A stretch of DNA of 64,000 nt, from assembly GCF_900103525.1 (NCBI RefSeq), contig NZ_FNHN01000002.1:372001-436000 (forward strand), read 5' to 3'. Below the pieces are notes generated by a model. It saw nothing but the letters and a program-made list of their open reading frames with translations, searched no databases and was not told where the DNA came from. Below are positions 30,829 to 38,617 of this stretch, in pieces; position 1 is the stretch's first letter, and every line of letters begins with the position of its first letter. This DNA comes from Bacillus sp. OK048 (GTDB lineage Bacteria > Bacillota > Bacilli > Bacillales > Cytobacillaceae). The translations under genes were made by a program, and so were the position numbers.

Positions 30829-30864
30829 GCGATTGTCACTATATAGTATATCAAAAATAATTTT

Positions 30865-31908
30865 TTAGAAACTACCTGTATTGACTTTTTCTGGACGAGT
30901 TACTGGTTCAGATAGTTTTTTCCCCTGATCGTTTACCAACTCTGCCTTGCCATCAACTGTTACGGCAACACTTTTAATGCCTTTTTGTTCAGTCAAGGAA
31001 AGTACTAGCGCATTTAGTAAACGCTCGGATACAGTTTTTTCTTCAAAGCTTCCATAAATAAATTCATTAAAGTTCAACGTTACTTTTCCATCCTCGATTT
31101 TCGGGATATCTAGAAGCTTTACGCCTGGCATAAACTCTGAAGCAAGATTAGACTTTGAACTTGGCCCTTTTACCAATTCATTTACTACCGCAACAATATC
31201 ATTTTTTTCACTGCTCTTTACCCGCTTTGTAACTGGTACATAATAATACGCGCCTTGTTCACCACCCATATAATAAACGGTAACTGGTTTCGTGTTCGTA
31301 ATATCAGTAACCCCTGCAGTATCAATGTTAATACCTGTCGCTCTTGATAAATTCTCGCTGATTGGTGTGCCTTTTACAGGCATCTCCGTTAATGCATGAC
31401 CATTCATTTGCAGTTTAACTTTCTCCACTGTATCAAATTGTGTGAGCGTCCAGGTGATTGATTCAAGGATTTTTCTTTCATCTTCAGGCTGGTAGTTTTT
31501 AAACTCCTTCGAGAAGTCAACTACAGCTAAACCATCTTTAATGTCAACGGAAATCTTTGTGTCTTCTGGCAAGACCGCTCTAAAATCATTTGGCAGCATG
31601 TCGGTTACTGGACCATTTGCAACTAAGTATTCCAATGCTTGTGTCGCAACAGAGGTCTTATCCGGGAGATTTAATGTTTGTGGTACAACTAATCCATCTT
31701 TGTTTATTAAGTATAATTCGGTTTTTGTTCCTTCGACTACTTCACTTTTACCGGTGGTTTCCTTAGTCGGGTTTGCTTTCGTCTCTGTAACCTGCTTTGG
31801 CGGATCTACTTTTTTCTGCACTTCTTTACCGAATAAACCACACCCCGATAATAGAAGTGTTGAAGCAAAAACAGCTGTAACTAGGGGTTTTACTTTATTT
31901 TTTGACAT
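30865..31908 (-). CDS. gerM: GerM sporulation/germination lipoprotein
   Basis: 347 residues. Lipoprotein signal LLLSGCGLFG at about residues 19-26 (cleavage before Cys). Two tandem GerM domains (about 90-185 and 220-335) follow a Lys/Thr/Pro-rich linker. In B. subtilis GerM helps form the SpoIIIA-SpoIIQ channel between mother cell and forespore and affects germination. It lies in the conserved racE-gerM-rph order. Confidence 0.95.
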   Translation of the reverse strand: MSKNKVKPLVTAVFASTLLLSGCGLFGKEVQKKVDPPKQVTETKANPTKETTGKSEVVEGTKTELYLINKDGLVVPQTLNLPDKTSVATQALEYLVANGPVTDMLPNDFRAVLPEDTKISVDIKDGLAVVDFSKEFKNYQPEDERKILESITWTLTQFDTVEKVKLQMNGHALTEMPVKGTPISENLSRATGINIDTAGVTDITNTKPVTVYYMGGEQGAYYYVPVTKRVKSSEKNDIVAVVNELVKGPSSKSNLASEFMPGVKLLDIPKIEDGKVTLNFNEFIYGSFEEKTVSERLLNALVLSLTEQKGIKSVAVTVDGKAELVNDQGKKLSEPVTRPEKVNTGSF

Positions 31909-32018
31909 ATTTTTTCCCTCCTAAGACAGTTTGTACTATCATGTATACGAGCCTATGAAACGAATTAGACCGCCTTCGGAAAGAAAATAGAACAATTAGT
32001 AATTTTTATTTTTAAAAT

Positions 32019-32041
32019 AGCCCCCTATAATATAGGGAGCT
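32019..32041 (-). terminator. racE terminator
   Basis: AGCCCCCTATA and TATAGGGAGCT pair along 11 bases with one mismatch. It overlaps the racE stop codon; the minus strand continues ATTTTAAAAATAAAAA. Confidence 0.65.
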
Positions 32042-32834
32042 ACAACTTTATTTTTTTCACATCATTAATAGGGACTCCAAGCCACTGGGTAGCAATTTTC
32101 GAAAAAATATACCGCGAGCCTGTGGTGTAGAATTCGTGTGCAGGGTCATCCTCATCATTTTCAAGGATACCGTTATATTGAAGAATAGCACTGATTTCCC
32201 TCGCTGTTTCATCTCCAGAGCTGATCACATTTACACCATCACCGATAACTTTTTGAATGAGCGGTTCAAGCAAAGGATAATGGGTGCAACCGAGGATAAG
32301 TGTATCTAGATTTTGATTTTGCAAAGGCTTTAACGCTTCCATGACAATTCTTTCAGCAATTTCCCCATCGTACTCTCCGCTCTCAACAAGCGGAACAAAC
32401 TTCGGGCATGCTTGTCCTGTTACAAACAATCGACTGTTTAGCGCTTTTAAAGCTTTTTCGTAAGCGCCGCTTTTAATGGTTCCTTCTGTACCAATAATCC
32501 CCACCCGATAGTTTTTTGTCCGTTTGATAGCGGTACGTGCTCCCGGATAGATTACCCCCAACACCGGAATGCTCAGCTCTTGTCTGATTTCATCCAAGAC
32601 AGCTGCTGTTGCGGTATTACAAGCAATAACTAGCATTTTTATGTTTTTTTCCAACAAGAACGTAGTTAGTTCCCAGGTGAAACGTTTAACTTCCTTTAAA
32701 GGTCTTGGACCATAAGGACATCGGGCCGTATCACCCAAGTAAATGATTTTTTCATTTGGTAGCTGGCGAATGATTTCCTTCGCAACCGTTAATCCACCAA
32801 CTCCAGAATCAATGACACCAATTGGTTGTTTCAA
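32040..32834 (-). CDS. racE: glutamate racemase
   Basis: 264 residues beginning at a TTG (32834) with a GAGGCGAG ribosome site. Makes D-glutamate for peptidoglycan. The two catalytic cysteines are in [14 protein letters not shown] and [11 protein letters not shown]; the N-terminal DSGVGGLTV loop is present. Follows ysmB as in B. subtilis. Confidence 0.96.
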   Translation of the reverse strand: MKQPIGVIDSGVGGLTVAKEIIRQLPNEKIIYLGDTARCPYGPRPLKEVKRFTWELTTFLLEKNIKMLVIACNTATAAVLDEIRQELSIPVLGVIYPGARTAIKRTKNYRVGIIGTEGTIKSGAYEKALKALNSRLFVTGQACPKFVPLVESGEYDGEIAERIVMEALKPLQNQNLDTLILGCTHYPLLEPLIQKVIGDGVNVISSGDETAREISAILQYNGILENDEDDPAHEFYTTGSRYIFSKIATQWLGVPINDVKKIKL

Positions 32835-32988
32835 ATTTCTCGCCTCTTTTTAAGGCTCTTTTCTTAAACTTTATTGCTTTTTGAGATTAAAAGCGCTTTT
32901 TACGCTATGATTTGTTCCAAAATAGCCTTCTATTGTAAGAAATGAGCCAGCAATCTTAATTTCAAGCACAAAAAATAGTTTGTTCCGC

Positions 32989-33014
32989 GTTAAAATCGGC
33001 TTTAGGATTTTAAC
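32989..33014 (-). terminator. stem-loop downstream of ysmB
   Basis: GTTAAAATC and GATTTTAAC form a perfect 9-bp stem with an 8-base loop, placed 25 bases after the ysmB stop. Confidence 0.55.
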
Positions 33015-33039
33015 AACAATTTTACGAAAACAGCACTTA

Positions 33040-33489
33040 TTAACGCATATCTTGATGCAGTTTAGTCAAATTATTTTGAAGTTGTTGAATTTCTTCCAAT
33101 GAGAAGTTGGTCAAAACTTCCTCTAAGTATGCCTGACGCTTCTTAATAACTTCGTCTATTATTCTTTCGCCTTCTTCTAGTAAATGAATTCTGACTACTC
33201 GGCGATCTTTAGGGTCTCTCACCCTGACAACCAGTTGATTTTTTTCCATACGATCAACCAGATCGGTTGTCGTACTGAAAGCCAGATACATTTTCGTCGA
33301 CAACTCGCCAATTGTCATATCCCCATCTTCAAATAGCCACTGCAAAGCGACAAATTGCGGCGGGGTTATTTTATATTGAGACAGCATTTCTCTGCCCTTT
33401 TGCTTAATAATTCCTGAAATATAACGTAAATCTTTTTCTATTCTCGCGACAATTTCCTCGTTGACCTTTGGTGAATTTTCGACAGTCAT
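33040..33489 (-). CDS. ysmB: MarR-family regulator (YsmB)
   Basis: 149 residues. Winged-helix MarR core at about residues 35-125; recognition region GELSTKMYLAFSTTTDLVDRM, wing VRDPKDRRVVRIHLL. The positional counterpart of B. subtilis YsmB between gerE and racE. Target genes are unknown. Confidence 0.92.
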   Translation of the reverse strand: MTVENSPKVNEEIVARIEKDLRYISGIIKQKGREMLSQYKITPPQFVALQWLFEDGDMTIGELSTKMYLAFSTTTDLVDRMEKNQLVVRVRDPKDRRVVRIHLLEEGERIIDEVIKKRQAYLEEVLTNFSLEEIQQLQNNLTKLHQDMR

Positions 33490-33633
33490 TTCTAGTACAC
33501 TCCTAAATGAGTTTTCCTTTGCGTTGGCAAATTCTTTACCCGTACCATATTCTTGTCCTTATTTTCTACTTTTTTCGATAAAATTACAAGTTGAAACCCA
33601 CCAAAGGGAAAAATAACCGTAAGAAAAATATGA

Positions 33634-33657
33634 ACCGGCCTCCCGTAGGATGCCGGT
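33634..33657 (-). terminator. gerE terminator
   Basis: ACCGGC and GCCGGT, with additional CC/GG pairs inside, form the stem. The minus strand continues TCATATTTTTC. Confidence 0.7.
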
Positions 33658-33662
33658 CATGA

Positions 33663-33887
33663 TTAAAGTTCTAGCTCTCCCATACGAAGGAGCTCTACAA
33701 CTGCTTGTGAACGCCCTTTAACACCAAGCTTTTGCATCGCATTGGAAATATGATTTCGAACCGTCTTCTCGCTTATAAATAATTCACCAGCGATTTCCTT
33801 AGTAGTTTTATCCTGTACTAAGAGTTCGAATACTTCTCTTTCACGTTTGGTGAGTAACGGCTTGTGAGTATATTCATTCTCCTTCAA
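33663..33887 (-). CDS. gerE: spore-coat transcriptional regulator GerE
   Basis: 74 residues, a single LuxR-type helix-turn-helix with the family sequence [20 protein letters not shown] and [20 protein letters not shown]. It starts at a TTG (33887) with GGAGGG upstream. Late mother-cell regulator that adjusts SigK-dependent coat genes. The sequence is practically identical to the known protein over most of its length. Confidence 0.98.
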   Translation of the reverse strand: MKENEYTHKPLLTKREREVFELLVQDKTTKEIAGELFISEKTVRNHISNAMQKLGVKGRSQAVVELLRMGELEL

Positions 33888-33950
33888 GTATTGTGACCCT
33901 CCTTGCCTTCGCCAGTTATGAACCGTTGGTGGGTATATATTTAGTCACGA

Positions 33951-33979
33951 TATCATATGTGAATGACACTACTGGAGTG
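33951..33979 (-). promoter_or_regulatory. SigK-type promoter of gerE
   Basis: Minus strand -10 CATATGATA (33951-33959) fits CATANNNTA. A -35 core CAC (33977-33979) lies 17 bases upstream. It is about 65 bases before the gerE start and downstream of the sortase terminator, as expected for the known SigK control of gerE. Confidence 0.6.
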
Positions 33980-34024
33980 ACTAGATTTACAATAAGGGAG
34001 AATTATTTATTTAAAAAATTAAAA

Positions 34025-34041
34025 GCCCTTCGCAAAAGGAC
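34025..34041 (-). terminator. terminator of the downstream sortase gene
   Basis: GCCCTT and AAGGAC pair with one G-T; the minus strand continues TTTTAATTTTTT. It overlaps the sortase stop region. Confidence 0.6.
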
Positions 34042-34042
34042 T

Positions 34043-34639
34043 TTAGATTGGTTTTGCATAGATGATATAGCGTTCCGGGGCGTCTCCAACAAAACGGAAT
34101 GGGTAACAGGTGATGACGATTAATTCTTCCTTTGTATTTTGCAGGGTGATGATGGATCGATCATTTTTGTCGACAATCTTGGTTTCGGTAAGTTCATACT
34201 TAAATTTACCGTTTGCCATTTGTATTTCAAAGATATCCCCTGTCTTTAATTCACCTAAACGTCTAAAAACAGTATCTCGGTGGCCAGATAAAACGATTTG
34301 CCCATTCTCACCAGAAAAGTAAGAGCCCTTGTAATGACCGACTCCCTTTTTTAAATCATTCGGTTCAGTACCCTCAACTATCGCTAATTCAGCTTTAATC
34401 TTCGGTATCGTCAATAATCCTACTGTGTCACCAAATTTGGGAGGCTCAATTTTTTCAGCTTTCTTAGGTGTTTCCTCATCAAGATTAGCTTCTGCCCGAG
34501 ATTCAGCCTGGGCAACAATCTTTTTTGCCTCTTTCAGTGAGGTGTCACCTTGTAATTTGGTCTCCACGATTTGCCAAAGACCAACCCCCAAAACAATTAG
34601 CCCGGCCAATATTATTAGAAGTGGAATTTTTGCTTTCAC
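34043..34639 (-). CDS. class D-like sortase (copy 1, downstream of the LPNTA hydrolase)
   Basis: 198 residues. N-terminal membrane anchor (6-23), charged coiled linker (30-65), then a sortase barrel. Catalytic triad visible as His120 (VLSGHRDT), Cys178 (VITCYPF) and Arg190 (DAPERYI). The short size, N-terminal anchor and TCYP site are like Bacillus class D enzymes such as B. anthracis SrtC. It lies 117 bases downstream of a gene encoding an LPNTA-ending protein, the motif that SrtC uses, so that protein is its likely substrate. Its 3' DNA is almost identical to the second sortase gene at 37.7 kb. Confidence 0.92.
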   Translation of the reverse strand: MKAKIPLLIILAGLIVLGVGLWQIVETKLQGDTSLKEAKKIVAQAESRAEANLDEETPKKAEKIEPPKFGDTVGLLTIPKIKAELAIVEGTEPNDLKKGVGHYKGSYFSGENGQIVLSGHRDTVFRRLGELKTGDIFEIQMANGKFKYELTETKIVDKNDRSIITLQNTKEELIVITCYPFRFVGDAPERYIIYAKPI

Positions 34640-34756
34640 ATGAATACCTGCCTTTTCAAAAAACTTATTTTTAAAAAAGAATGGCTACCTCATTTGAGAT
34701 CGCCATTCCAATAAATCTATCAATACTAAAGATTTCATATCCTGATATTTTACTTA

Positions 34757-37246
34757 CTACTTAACTTCGCTCCCACGGCGGCGGCGTTGGAACCATAATG
34801 CCACTCCGCCTAAAGCAGCGATCGTTGCCCCAATAAGTCCCAGATTTGCAGCATTGGTTGCTGTATTAGGTAACTTGTGTCCTTCTTTGCTCTTGTCTAC
34901 TTGAGAGATTGGTGTTGCTTGAACATTGTTCACTGTTGGTACCGGTGTTGGAACTGGTGTTGGATCTGGTGTCGGAACTGGTGTTGGATCTGGTGTCGGA
35001 ACTGGTGTTGGATTAGCGGTATAGCTTAAACCAAAACCATAGGCATAAGCATCACCTTTAGCATTCACATATTCAAAATCTGCAATTTCTTCAGGCGCAA
35101 AACTTGGAACATCCCCTACTTCTCTATTTACTACATCCTTACTAGCTGGGATAGCAAATGGAAGTTTTCCAACAGGATTGAATTTTCCAGTAATAACATC
35201 AAATACCGCCTCTTGTTGTGTACCAAAAGTAGCGATTAATGCATCAGTATTTGGTTCTAACTCGTTAATTAACCATTGGTTAGTAAAGTTTACAGCAGTA
35301 ATTGTTGGAACTGCTTTTTGGATAGCAATGATTCGATTTAATTCAAGGATACCGGTTGTATGATCTACATCAAGTCGTGGGTCATTATCCCAGTTAGATT
35401 GAGTTGGCTTAACATACAAGTATGCATGTGTTGCTTCACTAACATTGTCTACTAGTGTGATGTTAGGGAAATTTTCTTTAAGCGTTTTCTTTATGTCCGC
35501 ATTAAATGCAGCAGTTTGTTTTGCTGATTCTTCATTAATAGTTTTTTGAGGATTTGGATTATTTCTTCCTGGAGCAACCCCAATAAATCCTTCAACATAT
35601 AGTTTAACATTTTTTAACTTTTCAGCAGTTAAAGGTAATAATTTTTGGCCAGCAGATACTTCATCATTACGCATTAGAACAACTGATTTTTGATGTGCTG
35701 CATATGCTTTTGCTCTGTGTTCATCATCATTTGCAAGAGCAATAGCTTCTGTAGGGTTTACGTATGGATCTTCAAACAGACCTAATGTCATCATTTCTGA
35801 TAGGGTATAAGTAATGGATTCGTTAACTTTTGATACATCTACTAAACCACTGTTAACTGCCTCAATTACTAGCTGTGGTGTTGCACCACCTGAAATAATA
35901 TTGGTTCCTGCATTTAATGCTTTGGCAACTTTTTTTACATCTGGAATTTTATTTCCATCTTTATCAACTAGGTAACCCCATGCACTACCGGAAACTGCAG
36001 CTGAGTCAGAGTTAACATATCCTTTAAAATCAAGACCGCCCTCAGCCTTTGGAGCACGTAAGAAAGCTAAGATTCCTTCATTTAACGTCATGCCCACTTC
36101 TTCAAATTGTTCAGTTCCACTATATGGTGGCAAACCTTGAGGAGCACTATCATTACTTGGGAATGCATAGTAAGGCATTACGGATGCTACACCAGCTTCA
36201 ATTGCTCTTTCGAAAGGAGGAAGATGATACTTTTCCATGCTTCCTGCGGTAGGATAAATGTTAAAGCTACCGTTTGCAAAGTGAGGATCTTGTCCATCAT
36301 CACGAGCTCCGCCGCCAGGGAAGTGTTTAACTGTGATGGCTACACTGTCTGCCCCTAGTTTCGCAGTTTGGAATCCCTTGACTAATTCATAATTCATGTC
36401 TCCAACTACTTTTGGATCTTCGCCGAATGTTTCCTCAATTCTTGCCCAAAGTGGATCTGTTGCGACGTCAGCCATATATCCATAAACCTTACGAATACCT
36501 GCAGCTCTCCATTCTTGGCGGGCAATATCTGCAAATTCTCCAACAGCTTTTGCATCTCGTGCCGCTGCTAAACCTAAAGTTCCTGGCCAGAAAGTATGCT
36601 GGTCTGCAACATTAGTGATATTTGTGTAATCAGTAGATTGTGAGTTTCTTGGATTCGAAGTAATTACAACCGGAATACCTAATTCAAGACCCTCTGCTAA
36701 TTGTTGCATTTGGTTATTATAGTTGGCAATATCACCTAAGTTTTGAGATAGACGGTAAATCACGTGACGTAATTTATCCACTTTAACAATTTTAGCGTTG
36801 GCATCATTTACAAATACCCCATCTGCTGGATCAGCTTCAGGAGTATGAGTATTGATGTACATCATTCCTGCTTTTTGCGAAAGATCCATCTTACTTATCA
36901 AATCTGCTACACGTTCAGAAGTTGGCTTTCTCCAGTCTTCGTAAACGTCTAAGCTTTTATTGCCATTGGCATCTCTAAAATATTTGCCGTCAATTTCAAG
37001 AATTCTATCTTGTGTTGCTACTTCAATTTCTGGTTGACCTTCAGCTTTTTTCACTTTATATGTAGTGATTGCTCCTCTACCAGTATATGGCGTAGCTTCC
37101 CCTTCTTCACCTGTATATCCTTGGTCATCTGCAAAACTTACCTGCGGTCCCATAATCGGAGCTGCTAAAGATAAAGTAAGTACACTTGCCAGAAGTCTTT
37201 TTCTTAGTTTTGACGATTTTCTAATTTGTTTAGATACTGATGCCAT
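34757..37246 (-). CDS. cell-wall anchored glycoside hydrolase family 3 protein, LPNTA sorting signal
   Basis: 829 residues from ATG 37246 (MASVSKQIRKSSKLRKRLLA), with a GGGGGAAG ribosome site. Sec signal peptide (about 1-40, cut near SFA|DDQ). A short calcium-loop-like segment (DANGNKSLDVYEDWR) is followed by the GH3 barrel with VKHFPGGG and nucleophile Asp414 (VNSDSAAV), then the second alpha/beta domain. A Pro/Thr spacer (repeated PVPTPDPT) spans the wall. LPNTA at about 792 is followed by a hydrophobic helix and RRRR tail. Family 3 members are beta-glucosidases, xylosidases or N-acetylglucosaminidases; the substrate cannot be told from sequence. It lies between two sortase genes and below two cre-like sites, hinting at catabolite control. 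Confidence 0.92.
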   Translation of the reverse strand: MASVSKQIRKSSKLRKRLLASVLTLSLAAPIMGPQVSFADDQGYTGEEGEATPYTGRGAITTYKVKKAEGQPEIEVATQDRILEIDGKYFRDANGNKSLDVYEDWRKPTSERVADLISKMDLSQKAGMMYINTHTPEADPADGVFVNDANAKIVKVDKLRHVIYRLSQNLGDIANYNNQMQQLAEGLELGIPVVITSNPRNSQSTDYTNITNVADQHTFWPGTLGLAAARDAKAVGEFADIARQEWRAAGIRKVYGYMADVATDPLWARIEETFGEDPKVVGDMNYELVKGFQTAKLGADSVAITVKHFPGGGARDDGQDPHFANGSFNIYPTAGSMEKYHLPPFERAIEAGVASVMPYYAFPSNDSAPQGLPPYSGTEQFEEVGMTLNEGILAFLRAPKAEGGLDFKGYVNSDSAAVSGSAWGYLVDKDGNKIPDVKKVAKALNAGTNIISGGATPQLVIEAVNSGLVDVSKVNESITYTLSEMMTLGLFEDPYVNPTEAIALANDDEHRAKAYAAHQKSVVLMRNDEVSAGQKLLPLTAEKLKNVKLYVEGFIGVAPGRNNPNPQKTINEESAKQTAAFNADIKKTLKENFPNITLVDNVSEATHAYLYVKPTQSNWDNDPRLDVDHTTGILELNRIIAIQKAVPTITAVNFTNQWLINELEPNTDALIATFGTQQEAVFDVITGKFNPVGKLPFAIPASKDVVNREVGDVPSFAPEEIADFEYVNAKGDAYAYGFGLSYTANPTPVPTPDPTPVPTPDPTPVPTPVPTVNNVQATPISQVDKSKEGHKLPNTATNAANLGLIGATIAALGGVALWFQRRRRGSEVK

Positions 37247-37331
37247 TTTTCTTCTTCCCCCGTTAACATTAAAATTTTTGCCTTGCTTTCCATTCAATAC
37301 TTGAAGTAAACCAAAACAGCTACAGAATTCC

Positions 37332-37382
37332 TTAAAACTTTGAAATGACCAAAGAATGTAAAAAATTTATAATGCCCACCAT
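37332..37382 (-). CDS. possible 16-residue leader ORF upstream of the hydrolase
   Basis: ATG or the next codon GTG (37379) opens MVGIINFLHSLVISKF then TAA. A perfect AGGAGG precedes it (2 bases before the ATG, 5 before the GTG). It ends 85 bases before the hydrolase ATG. The strong ribosome site is the only evidence; it may be a leader peptide or chance. Confidence 0.3.
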   Translation of the reverse strand: MVGIINFLHSLVISKF

Positions 37383-37462
37383 CACCTCCTAAAAGCTTAG
37401 GTATTAATAATTTCAAGTGAACCTAGCAATTCATAAACTAGTAAACTGGTTCTAACTGGGAT

Positions 37463-37490
37463 AGAACACGCTTTCAGAATACGCTTACAT
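37463..37490 (-). promoter_or_regulatory. two overlapping cre-like (CcpA) sites
   Basis: Minus strand ATGTAAGCGTATTCT (37476-37490) matches WTGNAARCGNWWWCA at 14 of 15. The adjacent CTGAAAGCGTGTTCT (37463-37477) matches with three differences. They lie about 220-245 bases upstream of the hydrolase start. Confidence 0.55.
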
Positions 37491-37678
37491 AAAGAAGGAG
37501 ATCTAAAAATTTCAAAAGTGAATGATAATGCAAGAGTCCAGATTAATTAGGTTACTAAACTAATTAATTATATTATGAATCCTATTAATTTTTTGTCAAT
37601 GTGATTTTTTTATATCTTCTAAATTTTCTTATTATAAATTACTTGATGGATCAAAACTTTTAATGTTAATAAAAAAAA

Positions 37679-37695
37679 GCCCCATGTTTTGGGAC
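37679..37695 (-). terminator. terminator of the upstream sortase gene
   Basis: GCCCCA and TGGGAC pair (one G-T) across a short loop; the minus strand continues with eight T. It separates this sortase gene from the hydrolase. Confidence 0.8.
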
Positions 37696-37696
37696 T

Positions 37697-38290
37697 TTAG
37701 ATTGGTTTTGCATAGATGATATAGCGTTCCGGGGCGTCTCCAACAAAACGGAATGGGTAACAGGTGATGACGATTAATTCTTCCTTTGTATTTTGCAGGG
37801 TGATGATGGACCGATCATTTTTGTCGACAATCTTGGTTTCGGTAAGTTCATACTTAAATTTACCGTTAGCCATGTCTACTTCAAAAATATCTCCAGGCTT
37901 CAATTCACCTAAGCGCCTAAAAACAGTATCTCGGTGTCCAGATAAAACAATCTGACCATTTTCACTCGGAAAGTAAGAGCCTTTGTAATGCCCGACTCCT
38001 TTTTTCAAATCATTCGGGTCTGTACCCTCAACAATTGCTAATTCAGCTTTAATCTTCGGTATCGACAATAATCCTACTGTGTCACCAAAATCGGGAGGTT
38101 CAATTTTTTCAGATTTCTTAGGTGTTTCCTCGTCAAGTTCAGTATTTGCCCGAGATTCGGCCTGTGCAACAATTTCTTTTGCCTCTTTCAGCGAAGTATC
38201 AGTTAGAAATTTGGTCTCCACGATTTGCCAAACTCCGATTCCAATTACAACTAATCCTGCCAGTATGATGAATAACGGAAGCTTTTTCAC
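37697..38290 (-). CDS. class D-like sortase (copy 2, upstream of the LPNTA hydrolase)
   Basis: 197 residues, about 85-90% identical to the sortase at 34.0 kb. Membrane anchor at 4-22; catalytic His119, Cys177, Arg189 are all intact. The C-terminal 55 residues are identical in protein, and the DNA there is nearly identical. It has its own terminator, so it is probably expressed separately from the hydrolase. Two intact near-duplicates suggest dosage, different timing (for example vegetative and sporulating cells), or a recent duplication not yet resolved. Confidence 0.92.
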   Translation of the reverse strand: MKKLPLFIILAGLVVIGIGVWQIVETKFLTDTSLKEAKEIVAQAESRANTELDEETPKKSEKIEPPDFGDTVGLLSIPKIKAELAIVEGTDPNDLKKGVGHYKGSYFPSENGQIVLSGHRDTVFRRLGELKPGDIFEVDMANGKFKYELTETKIVDKNDRSIITLQNTKEELIVITCYPFRFVGDAPERYIIYAKPI

Positions 38291-38368
38291 TCACATGTAC
38301 CATCCTTTTTCTAACATTTATTACTACTAGTATATCAAATCGGCCTGTAAAAGTACTAGCTGTAAAGA

Positions 38369-38402
38369 AAAACCTTCTCTTCATACTAGAAAAGAAGGTT
38401 TT
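38369..38402 (-). terminator. terminator downstream of sdhB and array D
   Basis: AAAACCTTCT and AGAAGGTTTT form a perfect 10-bp stem. On the minus strand T-rich sequence follows. It is beyond the repeat array, so the array would be part of the sdhCAB transcript 3' end. Confidence 0.65.
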
Positions 38403-38423
38403 AAGAATCTACCCTTTATGCAT

Positions 38424-38613
38424 GGTCACTCCAGACACCCTGCATTGACCGAGATGCCTGTTTATTTTGGGTTTCGGTCACTCCAGACGCCCTGCATTGA
38501 CCGAGATGCCTGTTTATTTTGGGTTTCGGTCACTCCAGACACCCTGCATTGACCGAGATGCCTGTTTATTTTGGGTTTCGGTCAATGCAGACACCCTGCA
38601 TTGACCGAGATGC
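38424..38613. repeat. tandem array D: 52-bp units in the sdhB 3' region
   Basis: GGTCA begins at 38424, 38476, 38528 and 38580, each 52 bases apart; the fourth unit is incomplete. Three units share GGTCACTCCAG, 5-base loop, CTGCATTGACC, then GAGATGCCTGTTTATTTTGG. The last unit reads GGTCAATGCAG, ACACC, CTGCATTGACC, a perfect 11-bp hairpin. This is the same repeat family as array A at 10.7 kb (same length, same hairpin arms). Confidence 0.95.
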
Positions 38614-38617
38614 TACG

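Noticed and set aside
34043..38290. Composite transposon bounded by the two sortase genes
   Set aside because: The genes are in direct orientation and encode intact sortases with catalytic residues; no transposase or inverted terminal repeats were seen.
38424..38613. Array D as a rho-independent terminator of sdhB
   Set aside because: The hairpins lack a T-run on the minus strand; a better terminator lies further on at 38369-38402.
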